Shown one piece after another: positions 53,243-61,285 of a stretch of DNA of 64,000 bases. Made by a program: the position numbers and the translations under genes. Where the stretch lies: contig NZ_JAPDOD010000003.1 in NCBI RefSeq assembly GCF_027587205.1, positions 357,795-421,794 on the forward strand, read 5' to 3'. The DNA comes from Solirubrobacter ginsenosidimutans. Lineage in GTDB: Bacteria > Actinomycetota > Thermoleophilia > Solirubrobacterales > Solirubrobacteraceae. The notes below the pieces were generated by a model that worked only from the letters and a program-made list of their open reading frames with translations, searched no databases and was not told the DNA's origin. Position 1 is the first letter of the stretch. Each line of letters opens with the position of its first letter.

Positions 53243-54175
53243 ATGAACCCCATTCAACGCATCGCGATCGTCGGTACCGGCACGATCGGAGCGAGCTGGG
53301 CGACGCACTATCTCGCCCGCGGCTTGGACGTCGCCGCCACCGACCCCGCGCCCGGCGCCGAAGCCGCGCTGCGCACGTACATCGACGCGGCGTGGGAAAC
53401 CGCGACCGCGCTCGGCGTCGCGGACGGCGCCTCGCCCGATCGCCTGAGCTTCACCGCCGAGGCGCGCGATGCCGTCGGCGACGCCGACTTCGTGCAGGAG
53501 AACGCCCCCGAGCGCATCGACTTCAAGGTCAAGCTGTTCGCCGACCTCGATGCCGCCGCGCCGCCGGAGGCGATCATCGCCTCGAGTTCGTCGGGGCTGA
53601 CGATGAGCGTCATCCAGACCGGGTGCCGACGGCCCGAGCGCACGGTCATCGGCCACCCGTTCAACCCGCCGCACGTGATCCCGCTGGTCGAGGTCGTCGG
53701 CGGCGCGAAGACCGCGCCGGAGACGATCGCCGCCGCGATGGACTTCTACGCCGCCGTCGGCAAGAAGCCGATTCACCTGCGCAAGGAGCTGCCCGGCCAC
53801 GTCGCGAACCGCTTGCAGGCCGCGCTCTATCGCGAGGTCGTGCACCTGATCGCCGAGGACGTACTCGACGTGGGGGCCGCGGACGACGCCGTGTCGTGGG
53901 GCCCGGGTCTGCGGTGGGGCGTGATGGGACCGAGCCTGCTGTGGCATCTCGGCGGCGGCGAGGGCGGGATTCAGCATTTCATGGACCACCTGATGGGGCC
54001 GCTCGCCGCGATGTGGCCCGACCTCGGCCAGCCGCAGCTGACGCCCGAGCTCGAGCAGGCGATCGTCGACGGGGTGCTCTCGGAGGCGGGCGGCCGCTCG
54101 ATCGACGAGCTGGCCGCCGAGCGCGATTCGATGCTGCTCGCCCTCCAGCAGATGCGGGCGGGGGTCGCGGCATGA
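53243..54175 (+). CDS. 3-hydroxyacyl-CoA dehydrogenase-like NAD enzyme
   Basis: The 310-aa protein has an N-terminal NAD Rossmann motif (IAIVGTGTIGASWATHYLARG), the signature IGHPFNPPHVIPLVEVVGG with the catalytic His, and a helical C-terminal dimer domain. Length and the single C-terminal domain fit 3-hydroxybutyryl-CoA or L-carnitine/gulonate-type dehydrogenases. Its place after the enoyl-CoA hydratase supports oxidation of a 3-hydroxyacyl-CoA or a 3-hydroxy acid. GGAG about ten bases before ATG 53243. Module A lacks a counterpart. The stop overlaps the YWTD gene start. Confidence 0.9.
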   Translation: MNPIQRIAIVGTGTIGASWATHYLARGLDVAATDPAPGAEAALRTYIDAAWETATALGVADGASPDRLSFTAEARDAVGDADFVQENAPERIDFKVKLFADLDAAAPPEAIIASSSSGLTMSVIQTGCRRPERTVIGHPFNPPHVIPLVEVVGGAKTAPETIAAAMDFYAAVGKKPIHLRKELPGHVANRLQAALYREVVHLIAEDVLDVGAADDAVSWGPGLRWGVMGPSLLWHLGGGEGGIQHFMDHLMGPLAAMWPDLGQPQLTPELEQAIVDGVLSEAGGRSIDELAAERDSMLLALQQMRAGVAA

Positions 54176-55065
54176 CGACACGGCCGCGGCTCTTCGCACT
54201 CGAGATGAGCGCCGGCGGGCGCGTCTTCTCGGTCAATCTCGACGGCACCGACAAGCGCATCCTCGTCGACGGCTGCCGGCTCCCCGACGGCATCGCGGTC
54301 GACGTCGCCCACGGGCACCTCTATTGGACCAACATGGGCAACCCGTCCGCCAACGACGGTTCGATCGAGCGCGCCGACCTCGACGGCACCAACCGCGTGA
54401 CCATCGTCCCCAGCGGCGCGACGTTCACGCCCAAGCAACTGCAGCTGGAGCCGCTGAGCCGAAAGCTGTATTGGTCCGACCGCGAGGGCATGCGGGTGAT
54501 GCGCTGCGACCTCGACGGCTCCAACCTCGAGACGCTCGTGCAGACCGGCAAAGGCGAGCTGGACCGCCGCGACCAGACGCGCTGGTGCGTCGGGATCGCG
54601 GTCGACGTCGGCGCCGGGCGGATCTATTGGACGCAGAAGGGCCCGAGTGACGGCGGCCGCGGACAGATCCTGCGTGCGGCGATCGACGTCCCGGACGGCG
54701 AGACCGCGGCCACGCGCAGGGACGTCGAGATGCTTTACGACGCTCTCCCCGAGCCGATCGATCTCGAGCTCGACATCGCGACCAGCACCATGTACTGGAC
54801 CGATCGTGGCGACCCGCCGCGCGGCAACACCGTCAACCGGGCGCCGTTCGAGGCGCGCAACGGGCATCGCGAGCCGCCCGAGATCCTGGTGACGCACCTG
54901 ATGGAGGGCATCGGCCTCGCGCTCGATCTCAACGGCAAGCGCATGTTCATGACCGACCTCGCGGGGACGCTCTACGCCGCCGATCTCGACGGCGCCAACC
55001 GCCGCGAGCTGCTCGACGTACAGGGCAACCTCACCGGCATCGCCTACGTCGAGCTGCCGGCATGA
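54172..55065 (+). CDS. YWTD-type six-bladed beta-propeller protein
   Basis: The 297-aa protein is built of LDL-receptor class B (YWTD) blades: LYWTNMGNP, LYWSDREGM, IYWTQKGPS and MYWTDRGDP occur at regular spacing, with NLDGTDKR, DLDGTNRV and DLDGSNLE turns between them. It has no signal peptide, so it is probably cytoplasmic. In bacteria these propellers are sometimes lactonase- or SMP-30-like, but no metal site is obvious. Its ATGA couplings with the 3-hydroxyacyl-CoA dehydrogenase and NDH-2 imply a function in this pathway. Confidence 0.85.
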   Translation: MTTRPRLFALEMSAGGRVFSVNLDGTDKRILVDGCRLPDGIAVDVAHGHLYWTNMGNPSANDGSIERADLDGTNRVTIVPSGATFTPKQLQLEPLSRKLYWSDREGMRVMRCDLDGSNLETLVQTGKGELDRRDQTRWCVGIAVDVGAGRIYWTQKGPSDGGRGQILRAAIDVPDGETAATRRDVEMLYDALPEPIDLELDIATSTMYWTDRGDPPRGNTVNRAPFEARNGHREPPEILVTHLMEGIGLALDLNGKRMFMTDLAGTLYAADLDGANRRELLDVQGNLTGIAYVELPA

Positions 55066-56345
55066 GCCATCGCGTCGTCATCGTCGGCGCAGGGTTCGGC
55101 GGTCTGTTCGCCGCACGTGCCCTGCGGCGGGCACCGGTCGAGGTGACCGTCGTCGACCGCACGAACCACCACCTGTTCCAGCCGCTGCTCTACCAGATGG
55201 CGACCGGCGTGCTCGCCGAAGGCGACATCGCACCACCGATCCGCGAGGTGCTGCGCCGCCAAGACAACGCCCGCGTCGTACTCGGCGACGTGGTCGACAT
55301 CGACCTCGCCGCGCGCGAACTCACGCTGGACTGTCAGGGGACATCGTCCACGGTGCCGTACGACAGCCTGATCGTCGCGGCGGGAGCGGCCCAGTCGTAC
55401 TTCGGCCACGACGAGTTCGCCGAACATGCGCCCGGGCTGAAAACGCTCGACGACGCGCTCGCACTGCGCGCGCGGATCTTCGGCGCCTTCGAGATGGCCG
55501 AGCTCGAGTCCGACCCCGAGCGGCGAGCCGCGTGGCTGACATTCGTCGTCGTCGGCGCCGGCCCGACCGGGGTCGAGCTCGCCGGGCAGATCGCCGAGCT
55601 CTCCCGCCGCGGGCTGCGGCGGAACTTCCGAACGTTCGAGCCCGCGGATGCTCGCGTCATCCTCGTTGAAGGTGCCGAGCACGTGCTGGCGCCGTTTCCC
55701 GCGCCGCTGCGCGAACGTGCGCGGCGCGACCTTGAACGGGTCGGCGTCGAGGTGCGGTTGCACACGACGGTCACCGGCGTCGACGCCGACGGCCTCGACG
55801 TCACAGCGGGGCGGATCGAGGCGCGCACCAAGATCTGGGCGGCCGGCGTGCAAGCCTCACCGCTCGGCGCGACGCTCGCCACCCGCAGCGGGGCGCCCAC
55901 CGATTCCGCCGGACGGGTTGCCGTGCGGCCGGACTGCACGCTGCCCGGCCACCCCGAGGTGTTCGTGGTCGGCGATCTGATGAGCCTCGATCACCTGCCC
56001 GGCGTGGCCGAGGTGGCGATGCAGTCAGGCACCCATGCCGCGCGAACGGTCGTGCGGCGGCTGCGCGGTGACGTGCGCGAGCGGCGGTTCCGCTACCACG
56101 ACCTCGGGACGATGGCGACGATCGCCCGCTTCCGCGCGGTCGCGTCGATCGGGCGGCTGCGCATGACCGGGGTGGCGGCGTGGCTGTTGTGGCTGTTCGT
56201 CCACCTGTTGTTCCTGACCGGGCATAAGAACCGCATCGCCGCCGTCGCCAACTGGGCCGTCGCGTTCCTGGGTCGCGCACGCCCGCAGCGCGCGATCAAC
56301 GGCGTCGAGGCCAGCGACCTCTTCGCCACCGTTCGACGACGATGA
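55062..56345 (+). CDS. ndh: Type II NADH dehydrogenase (NDH-2), copy B
   Basis: The 427-aa paralogue of 15348-16718 has VVIVGAGFGGLFAARAL (FAD), HHLFQPLLYQMATG, VVVGAGPTGVELAG (NADH) and the C-terminal membrane anchor WLLWLFVHLLFLTG. It is last in module B, coupled by ATGA to the YWTD gene. It would recycle NADH from the 3-hydroxyacyl-CoA dehydrogenase step into the quinone pool, giving the operon a self-contained electron outlet. Confidence 0.93.
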   Translation: MSHRVVIVGAGFGGLFAARALRRAPVEVTVVDRTNHHLFQPLLYQMATGVLAEGDIAPPIREVLRRQDNARVVLGDVVDIDLAARELTLDCQGTSSTVPYDSLIVAAGAAQSYFGHDEFAEHAPGLKTLDDALALRARIFGAFEMAELESDPERRAAWLTFVVVGAGPTGVELAGQIAELSRRGLRRNFRTFEPADARVILVEGAEHVLAPFPAPLRERARRDLERVGVEVRLHTTVTGVDADGLDVTAGRIEARTKIWAAGVQASPLGATLATRSGAPTDSAGRVAVRPDCTLPGHPEVFVVGDLMSLDHLPGVAEVAMQSGTHAARTVVRRLRGDVRERRFRYHDLGTMATIARFRAVASIGRLRMTGVAAWLLWLFVHLLFLTGHKNRIAAVANWAVAFLGRARPQRAINGVEASDLFATVRRR

Positions 56346-56410
56346 CTACCGCGAGCGCGAAGATCACGCCGATCGGATCAATCGACATGTCCGGGTTCTA
56401 GCGAGCGCGA

Positions 56411-56449
56411 CCTGACGCGCGCCTGAATGGCGTTCAGGAATCGGTCAGG
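56411..56449. promoter_or_regulatory. Symmetric four-half-site element with an 11-bp period
   Basis: CCTGAC, CCTGAA, TTCAGG and GTCAGG occur at 56411, 56422, 56433 and 56444, each separated by exactly 5 bases, so units repeat every 11 bp and the whole 39 bp is a perfect dyad in its half-sites. It is 48 bases before the USP-DUF347 start. Two direct repeats with an 11-bp period are the usual site for OmpR/PhoB-type regulators, here in mirror image. As RNA it could also fold as a two-tier hairpin and end the upstream operon. Confidence 0.7.
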
Positions 56450-56496
56450 CGCGGAGGTGCACCCTTCGGCCAGCGTCAACGACTCGAAGGAGCCCT

Positions 56497-57753
56497 ATGG
56501 CGATTCCCGCCCCGACCAGGTTCCTGGTGGTCACCGATCACAGTGCGGTGACTCCTGAACTGCTGGCTGCCCTTCGCGCCCGCGCGGACGGCAGTCCGAT
56601 CGAGGCGCGCGTGCTGGTGCCCAATCCGGCGCCCGCGGAGTGGCATCCCACCCATCCGGAGCGCCGCGCGAAGGCCGCCGAGGCCCAGCGGGTGCTCGAT
56701 CAGACGCTGCCCTCGCTGCAGGAAGAGACGGGCATTCCGATCAAGGGCTTCGTCTCCACCCGCCATGACCCGATGGACGCGATCGAGGAGCTGTTGCACG
56801 AGGAAGCCGTCGACGAGCTGATCGTCGGCACCGCCCCGCACCACATCGAGAGCTGGCTGCACGTCGACCTGCCGCACCGTGCCGCGCATCTCGGGCTGCC
56901 GGTGACCGCGGTGAGCGCGCCGGCCGGGGCGACGCAGATCCGCGATCCCCACGCCCACCTGCGAATCGGACCCTCGCTCGGGCGGCGGATGCTCAACAAG
57001 GTGCCGGAGGTCACCCTGTACTTCTGGGTCATCAAGATCATGTGCACGACCGTCGGCGAGACGGCCGCGGACTATCTCAACGAGAACCTCGGGTTCGGGC
57101 TGAGCAAGACGACGTACGTCACCGGAGCGCTGCTCGCGGCACTGTTGGTCACCCAGTTCCGGGCCAGCCGCTACATCCCGGGTCTCTATTGGTCGGTGGT
57201 GGTCGTGATCAGCGTCTTCGGCACGTTGATCACCGACAACATGACCGACCGGTACAACGTCCCGCTGACCACCAGCACGCCGATCTTCGCCGTGATCCTC
57301 GCGATCGTGTTCGCGACCTGGTGGGGCGTCGAGCGGACGCTGTCGATCCACACGATCTTCACGACCCGCCGCGAGGCGTTCTACTGGCTCGCGATCCTCT
57401 TCACGTTCGCGCTGGGCACCGCCGCCGGCGACCTCAGCGCGGAGAAGCTCGACCTCGGCTACGGCGTTTCGATCGCGATCTTCGGAGCGCTGATCGCCGC
57501 CGTCACCGTCGCCCACTTCGCCTTCAAGCTCAACGCGGTGCTGGCGTTCTGGCTGGCCTACATCCTCACCCGCCCGCTCGGAGCCTCGATCGGCGACTTC
57601 ATGTCACAGAACAGCAAGAAGTACGGCGGTCTCGGCCTGGGGACGACCGGCACGAGCTACATCTTCCTCGGGTGCATCCTCGCGCTCGTGGTCTTCCTCT
57701 CGATCACACGGCGCGATGCCACCGAGGTACGGTTGGAGTCCCCACCTGGGTAG
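56497..57753 (+). CDS. Universal-stress-like domain fused to a DUF347 membrane domain
   Basis: The 418-aa protein has residues 1-150 with a USP-like alpha/beta fold (RFLVVTDHSAVTPELLAALR, VDELIVGTAPHHIESWL, LGLPVTAVSAP) and residues 165-410 with eight or so membrane helices in DUF347 repeats (KVPEVTLYFWVIKIMCTTVGETAADYL, later YWLAILFTFALGTAAGDLSAE). Acidic GE/GD-AAD positions within the helices suggest ion transport, unproven. The fusion is not one I know. AAGGAG precedes ATG. It lies after the four-half-site element, and a USP gene follows after 8 bases. Confidence 0.83.
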   Translation: MAIPAPTRFLVVTDHSAVTPELLAALRARADGSPIEARVLVPNPAPAEWHPTHPERRAKAAEAQRVLDQTLPSLQEETGIPIKGFVSTRHDPMDAIEELLHEEAVDELIVGTAPHHIESWLHVDLPHRAAHLGLPVTAVSAPAGATQIRDPHAHLRIGPSLGRRMLNKVPEVTLYFWVIKIMCTTVGETAADYLNENLGFGLSKTTYVTGALLAALLVTQFRASRYIPGLYWSVVVVISVFGTLITDNMTDRYNVPLTTSTPIFAVILAIVFATWWGVERTLSIHTIFTTRREAFYWLAILFTFALGTAAGDLSAEKLDLGYGVSIAIFGALIAAVTVAHFAFKLNAVLAFWLAYILTRPLGASIGDFMSQNSKKYGGLGLGTTGTSYIFLGCILALVVFLSITRRDATEVRLESPPG

Positions 57754-57761
57754 GCACGTGG

Positions 57762-58433
57762 ATGTATGGCGAGATCGTGGTCTCCGACGATGGGCACGCG
57801 GGTGGCCGCGACGCGTTCGCGCTCGCCGAGGTGCTTCGCGGCCCGGACACGACCGTGGTGTTCGCCCACGAGCTCGTCGCCCACCAGACCGCGGCGGCGC
57901 TCCACGCCTTGGCCGCGGCCCGCGGCACCGACCTCCTGATCGTCGGCTCCCGCCACCACGGGCCGTGGCGCTTCGGCGACCACGCCCGCGCGGCAATGCG
58001 CGACGCGCCGTGCCAGGTCGCCGTGACGCCGCATGGCTACGCAGAACGCGAGCGGACGGGCATCCACTCGATCGGGATCGGCCACACCGACACGCCCGCG
58101 GGACGCCAAGTGCTCGACGTCGCCCGCGAGCTCGCCTGGGAGCTCGGTGCCGAGGTCCACGCCGCCCGCGTCGTATGGCCCTCCAACTGGCAGACGCTCG
58201 AGAGCGGAAGCGGCTGGCGCGCCGTCGCCGCCGCTCGGCGCATGGCCGAGATCCCGGGCGTGCACGGGGTCGCCATCGAGGGCGATGTGGAGCGGGCGCT
58301 GGCGCGCTTCGCCCTCACCGTCGACCTGCTGGTGGTCGGCGCGCACCACCACGGCGCCGTGCGCCGGTTCATGCGCGGGGACGTGGCGGCGAGCCTCACG
58401 GCCCATGCCGCGTGTCCGCTACTCGTGGTCTAA
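57762..58433 (+). CDS. Tandem universal stress protein
   Basis: The 223-aa product (MYGEIVVSDDGHAGGRDAFA) shows two compact USP-like halves, each ending in the family motif: GSRHHGPWRFGDHARAAMRDAPCQVAV at about 60-90 and GAHHHGAVRRFMRGDVAASLTAHAACPLLVV at the C-terminus. The first half lacks the long ATP-binding part of normal USPs. It is probably cytoplasmic and co-transcribed with the USP-DUF347 fusion 8 bases upstream. The first start is an ATG with weak ribosome site. Confidence 0.82.
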   Translation: MYGEIVVSDDGHAGGRDAFALAEVLRGPDTTVVFAHELVAHQTAAALHALAAARGTDLLIVGSRHHGPWRFGDHARAAMRDAPCQVAVTPHGYAERERTGIHSIGIGHTDTPAGRQVLDVARELAWELGAEVHAARVVWPSNWQTLESGSGWRAVAAARRMAEIPGVHGVAIEGDVERALARFALTVDLLVVGAHHHGAVRRFMRGDVAASLTAHAACPLLVV

Positions 58434-58491
58434 CCGAAGTCCGCCGGCGGGCTGGGCTCTGGGCATCACGGACACGAGCGGCACGTCGCGA

Positions 58492-58698
58492 TCAGAATTG
58501 CAACCGTGCGGCTCGATCCCGCGTGACGTAGTGGGCACTGGCCATCAGGTGGAAGCGCAGGAGCTCGCCGCGATCTGTGACGACCACGACAGTGCGGCCG
58601 CCGTCCTCGACGCGCTCCACGACGCCGTGCTCGGCGACCGCGAGATAGCGGACGGTGACTTCGGTTCCTTCCGTCAGCAGTCGCCTCAAGAGGCCCAC
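58492..58698 (-). CDS. 68-aa hypothetical protein after the response regulator
   Basis: A GTG at 58698 opens MGLLRRLLTEGTEVTVRYLA and then a mostly beta-strand sequence (VVERVEDGGRTVVVVTDRGELLRFHLM). It is on the same strand as the response regulator and begins 16 bases after that stop, so co-transcription is plausible. No family recognised; could be a small SH3-like barrel. Codon use is like its neighbours. Confidence 0.45.
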   Translation of the reverse strand: MGLLRRLLTEGTEVTVRYLAVAEHGVVERVEDGGRTVVVVTDRGELLRFHLMASAHYVTRDRAARLQF

Positions 58699-58714
58699 TC
58701 AACCATGCTCACGT

Positions 58715-59383
58715 TCAGTGCAGGCGGTATCCGTCGCGTGCGACGGCGTCAATGGTCTCACCCGCCCCGATGTCGACGAGCTTCCAACGCAGGCGATCGA
58801 CGTAGGTGTCGAGCTCGTCGGCACCGATGGAGCCCGTATCGGTCTCCGTCACGGCGATCAGGTCGCTGCGACCGACGTGTTCGCCGCGATTTGTGGCGAG
58901 CGCGGCGAGGAGGCGATACTCGCGCGGGGTGAGGACGGCGGTGCGCCCTGCCAGGCTGACCGAGAGCTCGACCGGATCGAAGGCCGGGAAGGGCGGGCCC
59001 GGAGTCAGATGATTGCTCGTCCGACGCCGTCCCAGCGCTGCCACGCGGGCACGCAGCTCCGCATTCGCGAACGGCTTGCTCAGGTAGTCGTCGCCGCCGG
59101 CGTAAAAGCTGCTGAGGCGTTCGGCGAGCGTGCCTACGCAACTCAAGAACAGGACAGGCGAGTCGATCCCAGCGGCTCGCAGGGCCCGGCACACATCGCG
59201 ACCGTCGGCGTCGGGAAGCGCGATGTCGAGCACCCACACTCGCGGCGTGTCGCCGGGCAGAGCCCGCATGGCCGCGGAGGCTGAGAGATGCGCCTCGATA
59301 CGGAAGCCGTGGATCTGCAGTTCGGCGCTGAGCGTCTTGAGCAGACTGTCTTCACTGACGCAGATCGAGATGGAGGGCAGCAC
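58715..59383 (-). CDS. OmpR/PhoB-type response regulator
   Basis: The 222-aa protein begins at a GTG (VLPSISICVSEDSLLKTL). The receiver has acidic E11/D12, phospho-acceptor D53 (VLDIALPDADG), S81 and K103 (LSKPF). A C-terminal OmpR winged helix follows (LTPREYRLLAALATNRGEHVGRSDL, then ELDTYVDRLRWKL). No histidine kinase gene is adjacent, though one lies at 61286. It may bind the 11-bp direct repeats at 56411-56449; that is inference. Divergent from the TctC-like gene. Confidence 0.9.
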   Translation of the reverse strand: MLPSISICVSEDSLLKTLSAELQIHGFRIEAHLSASAAMRALPGDTPRVWVLDIALPDADGRDVCRALRAAGIDSPVLFLSCVGTLAERLSSFYAGGDDYLSKPFANAELRARVAALGRRRTSNHLTPGPPFPAFDPVELSVSLAGRTAVLTPREYRLLAALATNRGEHVGRSDLIAVTETDTGSIGADELDTYVDRLRWKLVDIGAGETIDAVARDGYRLH

Positions 59384-59548
59384 GGCCCGCCATCGTGTGC
59401 AGAGCCGGGTGAATCCAACCTGAACGCTCGTGTATGACTCCCGATGACCCAGGAAATGGGAAGTGCACCTGCCGCTCGGGGCGCGTATTTGTGGTCGGCG
59501 GTGCGCGGGCGGGCCGTGGTACAACCCTCGCTCCTGGAAGCGGAGATC

Positions 59549-60484
59549 ATGCGAGCAGCGATTCCGACCGCCAGAGCCGACTATCCGACCAAACTCGTGC
59601 GGATCATTGAACCGTTCGGCCCGGGCAGTGGACCAGAGCTGGTCGCGACCGTGGTGGGTCGCAAGCTTGCTCAGCTGTGGGGTCAGCCCGTGACGGTCGA
59701 GAACCATCCTGGCGCGGGTAGCACGGCGGCCCCAGCGATGGTGGCGACGTCCCCTGCCGACGGTTACACGTTGCTCGTCCACACCAACGCGCACGTCTAT
59801 GCCGCGGCGCTTGTGACGGAACTCCCCTACGACCCTGTGACGGACTTCGTCCCGGTCGCTGCGCTTACCACTCAGTCCTACGTGCTCGTCGCGGGCGAGA
59901 CCACAGGCCTGGCTACCGTCGGCGCGCTGATCGCTGCAGCGAGGGCAAGGCCGGGGCAGCTGCGGTTCTCCTCTACCGGCGTGGGCACGGGCACGCACCT
60001 GGGGATCGAGAAATTCAATCTCGCAGCCGGGATCGACGCCACCCACGTCCCTGCGCGAGGGAGCGATGCGATCGCCGACACGATCGCGAACACGATCGCC
60101 GGGCGCACAGACTACGCGCTGTCGCCGATCCCGACCACGCTGCCCCATATCCGCGCGGGCAGGATCCTGCCGCTCGGCTTGAGCAGCACTCGGCGCTCAA
60201 GCGCGCTACCCGACGTTCCGACGGTTGCGGAGGCAGGCGTCCCCGGCTTCGATTTCCCGATCTGGTACGGGATCTGGGCGCCGCGCGCCACTCCGGCCGG
60301 AGTCGTTCAGACGCTCGCCGAGGACATCGCGCGCGCCCTGTCAGATCCCGGTGTGCGCGCCTCGCTCGTGAAACACGGTGGCGAACCGCTGAGCATGACG
60401 CAGCCCGACTTCACGCGGTTTGTGCTGCGCGAGCGCGAAAGCGCCGCCCGGATCATCGAAGCCGCCGGGATCAAACAGCAGTAG
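59549..60484 (+). CDS. TctC/Bug-like tricarboxylate-binding protein without signal peptide
   Basis: The 311-aa protein has the Bug family pattern from YPTKLVRIIEPFGPGSGPEL through GQPVTVENHPGAGSTAAPAMV and ADGYTLLVHTN to LPDVPTVAEAGVPGFDFPIWYGIWAP. Bug proteins normally begin with a signal peptide and bind solutes outside the membrane. Here ATG 59549 gives only MRAAIPTARAD before the domain; the longer upstream in-frame extension (from 59444) is not a signal either. No TctA/TctB membrane genes are nearby. It may be a cytoplasmic sensor, or it may have lost its signal. Confidence 0.82.
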   Translation: MRAAIPTARADYPTKLVRIIEPFGPGSGPELVATVVGRKLAQLWGQPVTVENHPGAGSTAAPAMVATSPADGYTLLVHTNAHVYAAALVTELPYDPVTDFVPVAALTTQSYVLVAGETTGLATVGALIAAARARPGQLRFSSTGVGTGTHLGIEKFNLAAGIDATHVPARGSDAIADTIANTIAGRTDYALSPIPTTLPHIRAGRILPLGLSSTRRSSALPDVPTVAEAGVPGFDFPIWYGIWAPRATPAGVVQTLAEDIARALSDPGVRASLVKHGGEPLSMTQPDFTRFVLRERESAARIIEAAGIKQQ

Positions 60485-60515
60485 CTCGCCACCACACCGG
60501 CGCCTTGAGCTGCGA

Positions 60516-60533
60516 CCGGGGGGAAACCCCCGG
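60516..60533 (+). terminator. GAAA-loop hairpin after the TctC-like gene
   Basis: CCGGGGG and CCCCCGG form a perfect 7-bp stem closed by a GAAA tetraloop, which is very stable. It lies 32 bases after the TctC-like stop and 88 bases before the next gene. A GC-rich terminator without U-tract is likely. Confidence 0.6.
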
Positions 60534-60620
60534 CCGACCCCTGCGCGATCGCACTCGCGGAATACCGTGACGCCGCGCGCGTCGGATCGCGTATCGCATT
60601 CACCGATCCGGGAGTTGTTC

Positions 60621-61163
60621 ATGCACGTGCCACGAGGAAGTCTTCGCGCTCTAGGCGCAGCCGTCGCCGCCGGGGCGCTGCTGGCGGCGGCGTCCACCGC
60701 GCACGCCGACGTGCCGCCGCAGCGGTCGGCCGGCGTGCCCGGTCCGCCTACGCTCAATCCCCAGCCGGAGCCGCCTGGCGTGCTGCGCGACGCCCGGGCC
60801 GCCACCAGATTCAGTCTGACCATCGACGGCGTCGAGATCGCCTCGTTCTCTGAGCTCGCCGGCATCAGCCCGGGCGATCCGGCCGCGCGCAATCCGAGGA
60901 CCGTCGCCCTCAAACGGGGCAAGAACAACGCGATGGAGATCCTCGCCTGGCCGCAGTCCGTGGTCGAGGGGCAACCGGCGGCCGCCCGTAAGAGCTGCAC
61001 GCTGGTCATGTACGCCGCCGACGGGACCCCCGTCGCCCGGTACCACCTGGAATCGGCATGGCCGGCGAAGATCGAGATCGGCGGCCTCAAGGCCGGCGCG
61101 AGCGAGATCCTCTATGAGACGGTCACCGTGGCCTTCGATGACATCCAACGACTGGACGCCTGA
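60621..61163 (+). CDS. Secreted protein with a phage-tail-tube (T4 gp19-like) domain
   Basis: The 180-aa protein has a signal peptide (MHVPRGSLRALGAAVAAGALL, cleaved near HADV), a Pro-rich linker (LNPQPEPPG), and from residue 55 a domain resembling tail-tube/Hcp-like gp19: TRFSLTIDGVEIASFSELAGI, ALKRGKNNAMEILAW, YAADGTPVARYHLESAWPAKI and ILYETVTVAFDDIQRL, in the usual order. Tube proteins of phages and contractile injection systems are cytoplasmic, so a Sec signal is odd. No other tail genes are seen. GGGAG lies 8 bases before ATG 60621. Confidence 0.78.
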   Translation: MHVPRGSLRALGAAVAAGALLAAASTAHADVPPQRSAGVPGPPTLNPQPEPPGVLRDARAATRFSLTIDGVEIASFSELAGISPGDPAARNPRTVALKRGKNNAMEILAWPQSVVEGQPAAARKSCTLVMYAADGTPVARYHLESAWPAKIEIGGLKAGASEILYETVTVAFDDIQRLDA

Positions 61164-61285
61164 CGGCCGGCCGTCCGCTCAAGCCGCGCTACGCGGCGGG
61201 CACGGGAACGCCGATCGCTTCGCTTCGCTTCCGTGGACGACGGCGGGAGCTCCCGGTTGGGGCCGTGGAGGGTCATACTCGCGGC

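Noticed and set aside
60621..61163. Prophage or contractile injection cluster
   Set aside because: Only one tail-tube-like gene is present; no sheath, baseplate, ATPase, capsid or integrase gene lies near.
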